Source: Ancylobacter dichloromethanicus
GTDB lineage: Bacteria; Pseudomonadota; Alphaproteobacteria; Rhizobiales; Xanthobacteraceae
Reading direction: 5' to 3'
Length of the DNA stretch: 64,000 bases
NCBI RefSeq assembly: GCF_018390645.1
Contig: NZ_JAHBGC010000054.1
Span: 1 to 64,000 of the forward strand
The notes beneath the pieces are model-generated. The model was given only the letters and a program-made list of their open reading frames with translations. It was not told the origin of the DNA and searched no databases. How positions within the stretch are numbered: position 1 is the first letter of the stretch; every line of letters begins with the position of its first letter. A program made the translations under genes and the position numbers. Of this stretch, positions 8,137 through 18,883 are shown piece by piece.

Positions 8137-8327
8137 AACGCATCGTGACATTCACCGCATTGGCAATCGTGGCCACCGCGCTCGCCGGCTGCGCCTACAA
8201 GCCGCTGAAGGCGCCGTGTTCTTCCGACGAAGGCGGGACGCCACTGGCCTATTCCGACCTTCCCACGCCCGCCGTGCCAGAGGCGCTTCAACGCCTGGAC
8301 CGCTGCGGTCCGATGCGGCCGATCTGA
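8133..8327 (+). CDS. Small T4SS lipoprotein (VirB7/TrbK-like)
   Basis: A 64-residue protein with GTG start, a short signal peptide and the lipobox LAGC (Cys about residue 20), so it is predicted to be lipid-modified. It lies between the entry-exclusion-like gene and virB6. VirB7 lipoproteins stabilise VirB9 in the outer-membrane core; TrbK lipoproteins act in entry exclusion. Sequence alone does not separate the two. Confidence 0.7.
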   Translation: MKRIVTFTALAIVATALAGCAYKPLKAPCSSDEGGTPLAYSDLPTPAVPEALQRLDRCGPMRPI

Positions 8328-8335
8328 GAGGCGCG

Positions 8336-9466
8336 ATGGCCAATAGCTTCAACATCACGTCGCTGCTGCAATCGGTCGATCAGCTCGGTCAGAACTACGT
8401 CTCGACCGCCTATCAGGCGTTGGCGAGCGCTGCGACGTCGGGCGGCGCAACCAGCGTCGCCGGCTTGCTGCTCACGCTCTATGTAATTTTCTGGGGTGTC
8501 GGGATCTGGCAGGGCACCGCGACCGGCGGTCCTGCCGACCACGCGTTTCGTTTGTTTCGTGCTGCGCTGATCTACACCATGGCCACGAAGTGGGGCGACT
8601 TCCAGACACTGGCCTATAACTTCCTCAACGACGGCCCGTCCGCGATCGGCAACGCGCTGCTAAGCGCGGTGACATCCGCCAACAACACCGGCACATCCGC
8701 GAACCTGAACTCCGTCAACGGCGTCCAGTCGGCGTTGCAGAACATGTGGGACACGACCAACAGCGCGACCGAGGCGTTCCTTCAGAATGCCGGCATTACA
8801 AACTGGGGGCCCTACATCTTCGCGGCCGTCTTCTACGTGGTGATGGCGATACTGATCGGCTTCGCGCTGTTCCTCATCGTGCTGTCGAAGATGTTCATGT
8901 GGCTGCTGCTCGCATTGGCGCCGCTGTTCATCATCCTACTGCTGTTCGGGGTCACGACGCGGTTCTTTAGCGGGTGGCTCAGCTCATTGGCGCAGTATTT
9001 TTTGGTGCAGGTACTCGTCTATGCGTTTCTCGCCTTCTACGTCTCGCTGATCCAGCAGACGATCGACACGCTCAACGGCGTCGCCAATTCCAAGTCGGCG
9101 ACCTGGGCCACGATCGGTCCCGTCGTGCTGCTCGCCATCATCGGCATCCTGCTGCTGAGCCAGATCAACAACATGGCGGCGGCGCTCGCCGGCGGCGTGC
9201 CGATTTTTGCGCCGCGCATCGGTGCGGTGCTCGCCACCGCAACGGGCTATCGGTTGGGGGCCTCGGCCAATCGCGCCCGGCTGGCCTTTCGCAATCCGCT
9301 AAATCCGGCCTCGGTGTCGCGCCGAGAGGAGCTGGCGTCGCGCCAACGCGCGCGCGTCGGGATTCGCGCCGCGTCGTGGGCGCAATCAGCGGAATTCAGG
9401 CGTCTTGCTGACCAGTTGCGCAATCCGGGCACGCCGCCGGCGCAGAGCGGCGGGGGGCGGCCATGA
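8336..9466 (+). CDS. virB6: VirB6/TrbL inner-membrane T4SS subunit
   Basis: A 376-residue polytopic protein with about six hydrophobic segments, two of them long and adjacent (roughly residues 160-215). The C-terminal tail is basic and Pro/Arg-rich. VirB6 forms the inner-membrane channel of conjugation machines. The start at 8336 follows GAGAGG, whereas a longer reading overlaps the lipoprotein gene. The stop overlaps virB8 (ATGA). Confidence 0.88.
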   Translation: MANSFNITSLLQSVDQLGQNYVSTAYQALASAATSGGATSVAGLLLTLYVIFWGVGIWQGTATGGPADHAFRLFRAALIYTMATKWGDFQTLAYNFLNDGPSAIGNALLSAVTSANNTGTSANLNSVNGVQSALQNMWDTTNSATEAFLQNAGITNWGPYIFAAVFYVVMAILIGFALFLIVLSKMFMWLLLALAPLFIILLLFGVTTRFFSGWLSSLAQYFLVQVLVYAFLAFYVSLIQQTIDTLNGVANSKSATWATIGPVVLLAIIGILLLSQINNMAAALAGGVPIFAPRIGAVLATATGYRLGASANRARLAFRNPLNPASVSRREELASRQRARVGIRAASWAQSAEFRRLADQLRNPGTPPAQSGGGRP

Positions 9467-10179
9467 CGGAAACCGTGACATCGGAACCCGTGCGTGTCGA
9501 TCCGCGCTACTACGTTGACGGCGCGACCTGGGAACGCGACATCGCGCGACGCAACCGCAACTCGCGTGCGCTCGCCTGGATCGTCGCGGCCGTGATGAGC
9601 GTAGTTGCGGTCGGAGCGCTCGGTACTCTTGCCCTGCTGGTCCCGCTCAAGACCTACGAGCCTTATATGGTCGTCGTCGACAAGACGACAGGCTTCGTCG
9701 AAGTGAAGCGCCCGATGGCCGAAGGCCCGCTGACCCAGGACGAAGCGGTGACGACGTTCAACGTCGTCCGCTACATCAAAGCGCGCGAGACCTACGATCC
9801 GAAGGCGTTGAAGGACAATTTCGATCTGGCGCAATTGCTCGGGACGGCAGATGCAGCACGCGAGCTGACGGAGATCTATTCACCCGCCAATCCCACCAAT
9901 CCGGTGAAGGTGTACGGCGCCAACACCGTGGTCTCGGTCAACATAAAATCCGTCACATTCCCAAACAATCGGACCGCGCTGGCGCGATTCTCCACCGAGG
10001 AAAAGTCGTCGACGAACATCGTCACGCGCAACTGGGTCTCGCTGGTACGGTTTCGCTACACCTCCGTGCCGTTGCGCAATGAATGGCGGTTCGACAATCC
10101 GCTCGGCTTCCAGGTGCTCGAGTATCGCCGCGATCAGGAAACCGCGCCATCCCCCGGAACGATGGGTGCGCAGCAATGA
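9463..10179 (+). CDS. virB8: VirB8 T4SS protein
   Basis: A 238-residue bitopic protein: short cytoplasmic N-terminus, one membrane span (about 36-58) and a periplasmic NTF2-like domain. Typical VirB8 stretches are visible (ETYDPKAL, IVTRNWVSLVRFRYT, NPLGFQV). VirB8 nucleates the inner-membrane complex. It overlaps both neighbours by 4 nt in a tightly coupled operon. Confidence 0.93.
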   Translation: MTETVTSEPVRVDPRYYVDGATWERDIARRNRNSRALAWIVAAVMSVVAVGALGTLALLVPLKTYEPYMVVVDKTTGFVEVKRPMAEGPLTQDEAVTTFNVVRYIKARETYDPKALKDNFDLAQLLGTADAARELTEIYSPANPTNPVKVYGANTVVSVNIKSVTFPNNRTALARFSTEEKSSTNIVTRNWVSLVRFRYTSVPLRNEWRFDNPLGFQVLEYRRDQETAPSPGTMGAQQ

Positions 10180-10979
10180 GGAAGCGTTGCGTTGTCGTCA
10201 GTCTGATCCTCTGCATCACGGCGAGCGCCGCGCATGCAGAGGCTTTGCCGCGCCCTGGTCGTACCGATGCGCGTGTCCGGGATGTCATCTACAACAGGGA
10301 CAACGTCACCGCGATCGACGCCAGCTACGGTACCTCGACGATGATCCAGCTGCAGCCGGACGAGAAGATCGAGACGCTGGCGCTCGGCGACTCGATCGCC
10401 TGGAAGGTCGAGCCGAACCGCAAGGGCGACATCATCTTCGTCAAGCCGGTCGACAAGAACGCGATATCGAACCTCAACGTCGTCACCGACAAGCGCATCT
10501 ATTCGTTCCTGCTGCGCTCGAACACGCGGCCGCCGTCCGGTCAGATCTATGCCGTGCGATTCCGCTTTCCGGACGATGATGCGAGCGCAAAACTACTGGC
10601 TGAAGCCAAGCAGCGCGCTGCAAATCCGAATCTCAAAGACCTCAACATCGCCAACGCCAACAGCGACTATGGCTACAAGGGTTCGTCGGTGAACAAACCC
10701 GTCGCGGTATTCGATGACGGGACCAAGACCTGGTTTCGCTTCGAAGGCGAGACGCCGGCCATTTATATTGTCGACGCCGATCGCAACGAGAGCCTGATTA
10801 ATTTCCGGACTGAGGGGCCCTATGTCATCGTCGACAAGGTCTCGCCGCAATGGACGCTGCGCAACGGCCAGGACTCGACCTGCATCTTCAACCGCCGCCT
10901 CACCAACGTGCATGAGCCGAACGGGCTGGAGCCCTATGCGCCGCAACGTGTCGGTGCCGCCACGACCGCGGGAGGCTGA
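10176..10979 (+). CDS. virB9: VirB9 outer-membrane core protein
   Basis: A 267-residue exported protein with a signal peptide ending near AHAEA, an N-terminal beta domain containing DARVRDVIYN and a C-terminal domain with TWFRFEG. VirB9 forms the outer-membrane ring with VirB7 and VirB10. The start at 10176 overlaps the virB8 stop and gives a proper signal peptide; a start 93 nt upstream would not. Confidence 0.93.
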   Translation: MRKRCVVVSLILCITASAAHAEALPRPGRTDARVRDVIYNRDNVTAIDASYGTSTMIQLQPDEKIETLALGDSIAWKVEPNRKGDIIFVKPVDKNAISNLNVVTDKRIYSFLLRSNTRPPSGQIYAVRFRFPDDDASAKLLAEAKQRAANPNLKDLNIANANSDYGYKGSSVNKPVAVFDDGTKTWFRFEGETPAIYIVDADRNESLINFRTEGPYVIVDKVSPQWTLRNGQDSTCIFNRRLTNVHEPNGLEPYAPQRVGAATTAGG

Positions 10980-12334
10980 TGATGCCGACACCGGACGATT
11001 ATCGTTCATTCGAACTGGAAGCTGCGGCGGCCACCTCGGTCGCGCGTGGCCGAACCGCGCTCGGCAGCTTTTTGAAATTCGGCGTTCCGATCGGCGCGCT
11101 CATTGTCGCGGCCTGGATGATTTACGGCACAGTCGTCCGACGGTCGCCCACGCTGACGACGCCGGACAAGGAGGAGTTCAGGACGACGCAGTTCCCGGCG
11201 CCGTCACTATCGACCCCGCGTGTGCAGACCAATCAGGGCACCATCGTCATCCCGCAGGCGCCAGCCGAGCCCGCCCCGCCACCTCCTCCGGTCGCGCCGC
11301 CTCTCGCGCTGCCGGCGCCGCCGCCACCCGAGCCGCCGCTGGCAGTGGCCCCACCCAATGACGACGAGGCCCGTCGTCTCGCTGAGCTGGAACGTCAACG
11401 ACTGGAAGAAGAGCGGCGGCGCTGGGAACGATTGCGGGCGCCGCAAGTGATCGCCGACAATGCCGCGGCGGCGGCGAACGGGGCCAATCCGGACGAGGGC
11501 AGCAGGGCTGCGAGCGGTCCGGAGGATGATCCCAACCGGCGCTTTCTCGCTTCCGTGTCCGCCGCAGGGGTCGAGGTCTCACGCGCGACCAAGAACAACC
11601 GGATCGACGCCCTGGTGGCGCAGGGTACCATGATCCGCGGCGTGCTCGAGACCGCACTTCAAAGCGACCTCCCGGGCATGGTGCGCGCGGTCGTCACGGA
11701 AAACGTCTGGTCATTCGACGGCCGCCGCGTGCTGATTCCCGCCGGGAGCCGCCTGGTCGGCGAGTACAAGTCCGGCATCGCACAAGGGCAAACCCGCGTG
11801 TTCGTGGTCTGGACCCGCATGCTGCGCTCGGACGGCGTTTCGGTGCAGCTCGGCTCCAATGGGACCGACGACCTCGGGCGCGCCGGCAATGCCGGCTTCG
11901 TCGACAACCATTATCTGGAGCGCTTTGGCTCTGCAGTAATGTTGTCGCTCGTTGGCGGCGTCTCGCAGTTCCTCAGCGCGTACGGACAGAACACCAACAA
12001 CACCAATGGCAATGGCACCATTATCACGACGACGGACCCCGTCACCGGCATCACGACGCAGACGCAGACCGGCGTGAACCAGAACCAGTTGAGCCTGCAG
12101 GCCCGCCAGATCGCCGCGCAGAACGTCTCGCAGACCCTGACCAACATCGCGCAGGAGGCGCTCCGCAATTCGATCAATATTCCACCCACCATCTATCTCG
12201 ACCAGGGGACGCGAATCATCGTCTTCGTGCGGCGCGATCTCGACTTTTCCGCGCTCTATCCGGACCCGGTCAAGGAAGCCCTGAGGGAGCTCAAACGTGA
12301 ACGCGCCGGCACGAAGCCTGACGGTCTTCATTGA
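10979..12334 (+). CDS. virB10: VirB10/TrbI core protein
   Basis: A 451-residue protein with one membrane span (about 30-48), a proline-rich periplasm-spanning segment (about 90-130), a charged coiled-coil-like stretch (about 130-160) and the C-terminal VirB10 domain (ALVAQGTMIRGVLETAL, SRLVGEYKSGIA, LDQGTRIIVFV). It links the inner-membrane ATPases to the outer ring. It overlaps virB9 (ATGA) and overlaps virB11 by 38 nt. Confidence 0.93.
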   Translation: MMPTPDDYRSFELEAAAATSVARGRTALGSFLKFGVPIGALIVAAWMIYGTVVRRSPTLTTPDKEEFRTTQFPAPSLSTPRVQTNQGTIVIPQAPAEPAPPPPPVAPPLALPAPPPPEPPLAVAPPNDDEARRLAELERQRLEEERRRWERLRAPQVIADNAAAAANGANPDEGSRAASGPEDDPNRRFLASVSAAGVEVSRATKNNRIDALVAQGTMIRGVLETALQSDLPGMVRAVVTENVWSFDGRRVLIPAGSRLVGEYKSGIAQGQTRVFVVWTRMLRSDGVSVQLGSNGTDDLGRAGNAGFVDNHYLERFGSAVMLSLVGGVSQFLSAYGQNTNNTNGNGTIITTTDPVTGITTQTQTGVNQNQLSLQARQIAAQNVSQTLTNIAQEALRNSINIPPTIYLDQGTRIIVFVRRDLDFSALYPDPVKEALRELKRERAGTKPDGLH

Positions 12335-13370
12335 CCGCGCCCTTGATCCGATCAGGCCCTGGCTCGACGATGACCAGGTCGTCGAGATCTGCGCCAATGG
12401 TCCGGGCGAGGTCTGGATCGAACGCTTCGGACAGGCCGCGATGGAGCGTCACGAGGTGCCGGGCCTGACGGAGCACGCCCTCCGGCACCTGGCCGAGCGG
12501 GTCGCCGGACATTCGGGCCAGAGCGTCAACGAGGAGCATCCGCTGCTGTCGGCCGCGCTGCCGACCGGAGAGCGGTTTCAAGGGGTGATGCCGCCGGCGA
12601 CAACGGCGGGAGGCGCCTTCGCGATCCGCAAGCAGGTCATCAAGGAAATGCGGCTCGACGACTACCGCAAACTCGGATCGTTCGAGAAGGTGTCGACGGC
12701 GGGGGAGGGCGCGCTGTCGGAAACCGACCGGCGGCTCTGCGAGCATCTCGATGCCGGCCGTATCGAGGAGTTTATCCGGCTCGCTGTGGTCAGCCGTTAC
12801 TCGATCCTGCTGTCGGGCGGGACGAGCTCCGGCAAGACTACCTTCCTGAATGCCATCTTGAAGGAAGTGCCAGTCGATGAGCGCATTATCACCATCGAGG
12901 ATACGCGGGAGGTCAATCCGCTGCAAAAGAACTACCTGCCGCTGGTGGCCTCGAAGGGCGACCAGGGCGAGGCACGCGTCACGGTCGAAACTCTGCTTCA
13001 GGCCTCGATGCGGCTGCGCCCGGACCGCATCTTCCTCGGCGAGATTCGCGGTGCCGAAGCCTATTCGTTCCTGCGCGCCATCAACACCGGACATCCGGGC
13101 AGCATCACCACCGTGCACGCCGACAGCCCGGCCGGCGCGTTCGAGCAGCTCGCGCTCATGGTGATGCAGGCCGGGCTCGGCCTGCGGCGCGACGAGATCG
13201 TCGGCTACATCAAGTCGGTGCTGCCGATCGTCATCCAGCAGACGAAGGTCGGCGGCTGGCGCGGCACATCGGCGGTACATTTTTCGCGTATGGCCGAGTG
13301 GCGCGAGGAGCGAGAGGCCAACAAGCCGCAACCGGGGAAGGGCCGTCATGGCGCGCGTCGTCGCCTATAG
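12297..13370 (+). CDS. virB11: VirB11 secretion ATPase
   Basis: A 357-residue hexameric traffic ATPase. Walker A is GGTSSGKT (174-181), the Asp box follows at TIEDTREV, Walker B is FLGEIRG (about 249-255) and the His box is HADS. The GTG start at 12297 lies inside the end of virB10. All ATPase motifs are intact. VirB11 energises pilus assembly and substrate transfer with VirB4, which is truncated here. Confidence 0.95.
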   Translation: MNAPARSLTVFIDRALDPIRPWLDDDQVVEICANGPGEVWIERFGQAAMERHEVPGLTEHALRHLAERVAGHSGQSVNEEHPLLSAALPTGERFQGVMPPATTAGGAFAIRKQVIKEMRLDDYRKLGSFEKVSTAGEGALSETDRRLCEHLDAGRIEEFIRLAVVSRYSILLSGGTSSGKTTFLNAILKEVPVDERIITIEDTREVNPLQKNYLPLVASKGDQGEARVTVETLLQASMRLRPDRIFLGEIRGAEAYSFLRAINTGHPGSITTVHADSPAGAFEQLALMVMQAGLGLRRDEIVGYIKSVLPIVIQQTKVGGWRGTSAVHFSRMAEWREEREANKPQPGKGRHGARRRL

Positions 13371-15495
13371 GATCGGCGTCGCCATCCTGCTGCTGCTCGC
13401 CTTCTGGCTGCTATGGAGCATGGCGTACGAGGTCGTCGTCGCCTTACGCTGGGCGCCAAGCAAATTCCCAAGCGAAGGCGCGTCGCGCTGGGCTCTGTTC
13501 CGGATGCAAAATGCCGATCGGTCCGCCGACTTCTTCCTGATCGCCTGGCGTCATTTCTACGACCGCCTGCTGTTTCCGGGAACGCGCGTCGAAGCGCTGA
13601 TCCGTGCCGGCTACGCGGCGGCCGCGGTCGGCGCGCTTGCCAGCGCAGGGGTGCTGTTTGCGGTGATCAACCGCCGGCAGATGCCCTACGGCGAAGCTCG
13701 CTTCGGCACGGTAATGGAGGCCGCCAAGCAAGGCCTCACCCCCAAGCAGGGCATCGTCCTGGGGACACTCGGGGGCGCCACCATTCGATCGGACGAGCCC
13801 GCGCACATTCTCGTCGTCGGCCCCTCACGATCCGGCAAAGGCACCGGCTTCGTTCTTCCGAACGGCTACCTCTGGCAGGGATCGGCCGTGTTTTTCGATC
13901 CCAAGCGCGAGAACTTCGATGCACTCGCCAACCATCGCGCGACGATGGGCAACAAGGTCTTCATGTTCTCGCCGGGTTCGAACGACACCCATCGCTACAA
14001 CCCGCTGGACTTCGTGCGCCGCGACGAGCGGATGGCCACGGACTGCCTGGTGGTGGCGTCTTTCGTGATCCCGGAGAAAGCCGACGACACCTGGGCGGGT
14101 GCAGGCCGTCTACTGCTGTCCGCGCTGATCGGCTACGTCCTGTCGTCACCCTTGATTGCGGGCGCACAGCATATGCGCACGGTCGCGCGGATGACCACGA
14201 CGGGAAAGGACATCTCGTCGGTCTTGCGCGCCATCGTGAAGACCGAACGCCAGCATTTGCCGACCTGGGTCGTGGACAGCTTCAACCAATATATCGCGCT
14301 CGAGCCGGAGACGCGCAATTCGGCGGTGTTCAACGTCAACATGGCGATGTCGCTATGGAACAACGGCCTAATCTCGGCCGCGACCGAGACATCCGACTTC
14401 GACATCCGCGAATTGCGGCGCCAGCCGATGACAATCTTCATCGGCTGCACCATCGCAGAACTCTCAATCTTCCGGCCGCTGATCCGTATTTTATTTCAAC
14501 AGATTCACGATCTGATGATGGTGAAAATTCCCGGCGATGACGAGCCGCATCAGGTCCTGCTGATGCTCGACGAATTCTACCACGTCGGACGGATGGATTC
14601 GCTGATCTCCAAGATCACCATCAGTGCCGGCTATGGCTTCCGCATGGCGATCGTGATGCAGGACATCGCGCAGCTCGACGAACTCTACGGCAAGAACACG
14701 CGCATCACCACGGTGTCGGGATCGCAGATCAAGCTGTTCATTCAGATCAACGACCTGGAAACGTCGGAGTTCGTGTCCGAGATGCTGGGCGAGACGACGC
14801 AGGTCTACAAGACGCCGATCCAGCGGCCGGGGCAGGGGATCTTCGCGCCACGCGTCTGGGCGCCGCATTACACACCCCGGCCGCTTCGCAGCCCTCTCGA
14901 GCTGCGGGAAATGTCGGCGCGGCTGTCGATCCTGATGGTGAAGAACTCACGTTCGTTTGAACTAACGAAAATCCGGCACTACACCGATAAGCCCTACCGC
15001 GCGTTTTTTGAAAAAGCCAAAGCTACGCCTCCTATCTTGCCGATGTTACGTGAGTGGCAGGATGAGACCTTGGGCGGCGCAATCAATCCGGCGCCGGATC
15101 ACTCGAAGGAGGCCTTGGAAGTTCCCGCCACGCCTACGACAAATGAAACACCCCGACCGCGCAAAGCCCCGGGACGGCGCACAATCAAGACGAAGGCCGA
15201 AGCTACAAAGCCGCCAAAGGCCTCTGTGGCCGCAGAGGCGCCCTTGACGTTGATGGCCCGCACGGAGCCGAAGACGCCGGTGCGCAAGGCATTATCGTTA
15301 GGCGTCGCGCCCGCAGCGCCCGCAGGGGAGAGCTGTGATGTTCGAGACATGCTGGCATCTGTTGCCTCCAGCCAAGATGAGGAGTTCGGGGCCGTGATGG
15401 AGGTGCTCGGCAAGGCCCCCAATTCTGCGAGGGTCCGACAAGCAGGCGAGGCGCTCGCCTCATTGCATCAGTCATTCGGAGACGATGAGAAATAG
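13348..15495 (+). CDS. virD4: VirD4 coupling protein
   Basis: A 715-residue type IV coupling protein. It has N-terminal membrane spans (about 8-33 and 86-107), Walker A GPSRSGKG (158-165), Walker B LLMLDEF (about 405), and a Lys/Pro/Ala-rich C-terminal tail beyond the ATPase core. It recruits relaxosome or effector substrates to the channel. It overlaps virB11 by 23 nt and is the last T4SS gene. No relaxase or oriT is seen in the window. Confidence 0.94.
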   Translation: MARVVAYRIGVAILLLLAFWLLWSMAYEVVVALRWAPSKFPSEGASRWALFRMQNADRSADFFLIAWRHFYDRLLFPGTRVEALIRAGYAAAAVGALASAGVLFAVINRRQMPYGEARFGTVMEAAKQGLTPKQGIVLGTLGGATIRSDEPAHILVVGPSRSGKGTGFVLPNGYLWQGSAVFFDPKRENFDALANHRATMGNKVFMFSPGSNDTHRYNPLDFVRRDERMATDCLVVASFVIPEKADDTWAGAGRLLLSALIGYVLSSPLIAGAQHMRTVARMTTTGKDISSVLRAIVKTERQHLPTWVVDSFNQYIALEPETRNSAVFNVNMAMSLWNNGLISAATETSDFDIRELRRQPMTIFIGCTIAELSIFRPLIRILFQQIHDLMMVKIPGDDEPHQVLLMLDEFYHVGRMDSLISKITISAGYGFRMAIVMQDIAQLDELYGKNTRITTVSGSQIKLFIQINDLETSEFVSEMLGETTQVYKTPIQRPGQGIFAPRVWAPHYTPRPLRSPLELREMSARLSILMVKNSRSFELTKIRHYTDKPYRAFFEKAKATPPILPMLREWQDETLGGAINPAPDHSKEALEVPATPTTNETPRPRKAPGRRTIKTKAEATKPPKASVAAEAPLTLMARTEPKTPVRKALSLGVAPAAPAGESCDVRDMLASVASSQDEEFGAVMEVLGKAPNSARVRQAGEALASLHQSFGDDEK

Positions 15496-15636
15496 GCGGT
15501 CTTCACCTCAAGGTTGGGACGCAACAGCGCCTTTGTTCTCACGCGTAATATTGTCTTATTCCATGCCATGAGGTTCTTGCCATTTTGAGCGGCGCCGCTA
15601 ATATCTCCGCCGCTCGCGCGACTACTTGACGCGTGA
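15496..15636. other. Boundary between conjugation operon and fluoride island
   Basis: About 140 nt between the virD4 stop and the first fluoride aptamer. I see no gene and no convincing promoter; there is no clear -35 upstream of the aptamer, unlike at most later switches. Confidence 0.4.
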
Positions 15637-15682
15637 GGGGATGGAGTTCCCCGCTACTGCCGATCGGCTGATGACTCCTGCC
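15637..15682 (+). promoter_or_regulatory. Fluoride riboswitch 1 (leader ORF, ctaD)
   Basis: crcB-motif aptamer: GGGGATGGAGTTCCCC at the 5' end and GGCTGATGACTCCTGCC at the 3' end. The conserved GGAGU/ACUCC pairing is intact. CTCCTGCC (15675-15682) is fully complementary to GGCAGGAG at 15697-15704, which is the ribosome site of a short leader ORF. Fluoride binding should free that site. Confidence 0.93.
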
Positions 15683-15706
15683 ACGTTACTTACGGAGGCA
15701 GGAGCT

Positions 15707-15898
15707 ATGCGTGATCAGCGCGGTTCAATTGACAGTCAGCGCACCGCTGGTGTCGTTCATTCACAGCCCTGTTTTTTGATACGACCCAGGCACGATTCTG
15801 TGCGTGAGCTGCGTTGGACGGCAGATTTGGCTGTCATCGAACCGATTGAGCCAAGATCGTCTGCCCCTCGTCGAAACATCGAGATCGCTGTGCGCTGA
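15707..15898 (+). CDS. 63-codon leader ORF after riboswitch 1
   Basis: The ATG lies 2 nt after GGCAGGAG, the sequence that can pair with the aptamer 3' strand, so translation should be switched by fluoride. The predicted peptide is Arg-rich and resembles nothing I know. The frame continues upstream, in frame, into an ATG inside the aptamer. It ends about 150 nt before ctaD. It could be a non-functional leader. Confidence 0.35.
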   Translation: MRDQRGSIDSQRTAGVVHSQPCFLIRPRHDSVRELRWTADLAVIEPIEPRSSAPRRNIEIAVR

Positions 15899-15939
15899 CA
15901 TGAACAGCCGTATGCAGCCGTCCGACGCAGTTATTCTGA

Positions 15940-17688
<1,749 letters not shown>

Positions 17689-17808
17689 GCCTGCCTAGGC
17701 GACGACGGCCGGCAGCAGAGCTCCGCCGCCAGTTGCATGTTGTCCTGGGCTGGTTGGAACATTCATTACTAGCCGCGAATCGGGATTTTCTGATGTGCGC
17801 GAAAGTGG

Positions 17809-17814
17809 TACAAT
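17809..17814 (+). promoter_or_regulatory. -10 element of riboswitch 2 promoter
   Basis: TGGTACAAT is an extended -10 element. Transcription would start about 7 nt downstream, at or just before the first G of the aptamer (17824). The -35 is weak. Confidence 0.55.
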
Positions 17815-17823
17815 AAAATGGAT

Positions 17824-17868
17824 GGGGATGGAGTCCCCCGAAACTGCCTAGCGGCTGATGACTCCTAC
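17824..17868 (+). promoter_or_regulatory. Fluoride riboswitch 2 (small membrane proteins)
   Basis: crcB-motif aptamer from GGGGATGGAGTCCCCC to GGCTGATGACTCCTAC. CTCCTAC can pair, with one wobble, with GTGGGAG about 35 nt downstream, the same anti-aptamer element seen at several other switches here. The first downstream genes are small membrane proteins at 17946, 18077 and 18464. Confidence 0.94.
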
Positions 17869-17945
17869 TGCGACAGCAGATTGCGCTGGTCGTGGTGGGA
17901 GTTTGCTCACACCCCACGCCGGCACGTAGAAGCGTGGAGGACACG

Positions 17946-18068
17946 ATGAGAGTGTTGTGTGAGGTCTTGATCCGATGCGGCATCCTCGGTGTGATAATTG
18001 TTTTTTGGCATAGGAGGTCGCAGGCGGCTGACGTGCCAGTGATCGCCAAGCAGGCGCGCAAGCGATAG
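17946..18068 (+). CDS. 40-residue single-span peptide
   Basis: A small ORF starting MRVLCEVLIRCGILGVIIVF with one hydrophobic span (about residues 8-21) and a basic tail. A strong ribosome site (GGAGG, 6 nt before ATG) and its place as first gene after riboswitch 2 support it. It ends 8 nt before the next gene. The function is unknown. Confidence 0.6.
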   Translation: MRVLCEVLIRCGILGVIIVFWHRRSQAADVPVIAKQARKR

Positions 18069-18076
18069 CCACCGAC

Positions 18077-18400
18077 ATGCAGGCATTCTTGCGTGCGGCC
18101 GGGGTACGTAGGGGCGCCAGGGTCTTTGCTGCAAGCGTCGCGGTTTTTACGGGCATTCAGATTGCGGGATACGGGACAGAATCCGCGGCGCTTGATTTGG
18201 CCTGCGCGCTCATACTCGTCGGGATGGCGGGCGTTTTTCATTTCCAATTCATGGATGGTATCGCGCGTCTCGACAAGCAATCTAGATTAACCGCCGTGGA
18301 TCAGGGACAGGGTAAGGTCGCTGTCGCCATTACCGGCACATGCGCGTTTTTGTTTTCGGCGTTGAGCATGGTCATGCTTGTGCGATTACTCGCCCGCTAG
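18077..18400 (+). CDS. Small three-helix membrane protein
   Basis: A 107-residue protein with hydrophobic segments at about 15-32, 38-55 and 81-104 and a basic N-terminus. I do not recognise it. It is the second gene after riboswitch 2, so it is presumably fluoride-induced. Confidence 0.6.
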   Translation: MQAFLRAAGVRRGARVFAASVAVFTGIQIAGYGTESAALDLACALILVGMAGVFHFQFMDGIARLDKQSRLTAVDQGQGKVAVAITGTCAFLFSALSMVMLVRLLAR

Positions 18401-18463
18401 AGGGACGATCGGCTGACCGACGCTTTAGCGATCGTCGGCCTCTTTAGAGAGGCATCGCACTTT

Positions 18464-18652
18464 ATGGCCGGTTTGCCCCGCTATGTTTCGATCGGTGCCG
18501 GCCTGATGGGTTTCTTTTGGTCGGCTGCCACTGTGCGTTATGTTACCTATGGCGGAGATGATGTCGCGCTTATCTCCGGGCTTCTGGGTCTATCGTGTGT
18601 TCTGAGCATGTGCCTGATTGCGCGATGGCGAAGCTCCGACCGCTCCGAATGA
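18464..18652 (+). CDS. 62-residue two-helix membrane protein
   Basis: Two hydrophobic segments (about 8-23 and 35-53) joined by a short loop, with an Arg-rich C-terminus. It lies 63 nt after the previous gene in the same direction and may share the riboswitch 2 transcript. No family is recognised. Confidence 0.5.
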   Translation: MAGLPRYVSIGAGLMGFFWSAATVRYVTYGGDDVALISGLLGLSCVLSMCLIARWRSSDRSE

Positions 18653-18712
18653 AGTCCCAGTACCGGCTTCTTCGACAAATCTGTTTGGCGATTCAGTCGG
18701 GTGCCCCTGCCA

Positions 18713-18883
18713 TTATGCGCGGGTTTGAAACTCGATATATGCGGCGATCGCGGCGGTGACGAGAACCACCATTAGCATCGGAGATATATGAAAAGCCGTA
18801 ATGAGGGCTGTTCCGAACACGAAACCGAGCGCCATTGACAGGAAGGCACTCGACGGTGGGCGTTCCACGGCGTGCTCACGCAC
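18713..18883 (-). CDS. Small membrane ORF downstream of riboswitch 3
   Basis: A minus-strand frame encoding about 56 residues from a GTG start, with two hydrophobic stretches (SMALGFVFGTALITAF and MLMVVLVTAAIAAYIEF). The natural membrane-protein composition makes it more likely than the overlapping frames. The frame stays open upstream to about 18993 without an ATG, so the true start is uncertain. It is the only plausible target I see for riboswitch 3, about 300 nt upstream. Confidence 0.4.
   Translation of the reverse strand: MREHAVERPPSSAFLSMALGFVFGTALITAFHISPMLMVVLVTAAIAAYIEFQTRA

Noticed and set aside
9-15509. Similar 18-mers (AGGCGATCTTCACCTCAA near 10 and AGGCGGTCTTCACCTCAA near 15490) as att sites
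   Set aside because: One short near-match of this length is expected by chance in 64 kb, and no integrase or tRNA gene accompanies either copy.
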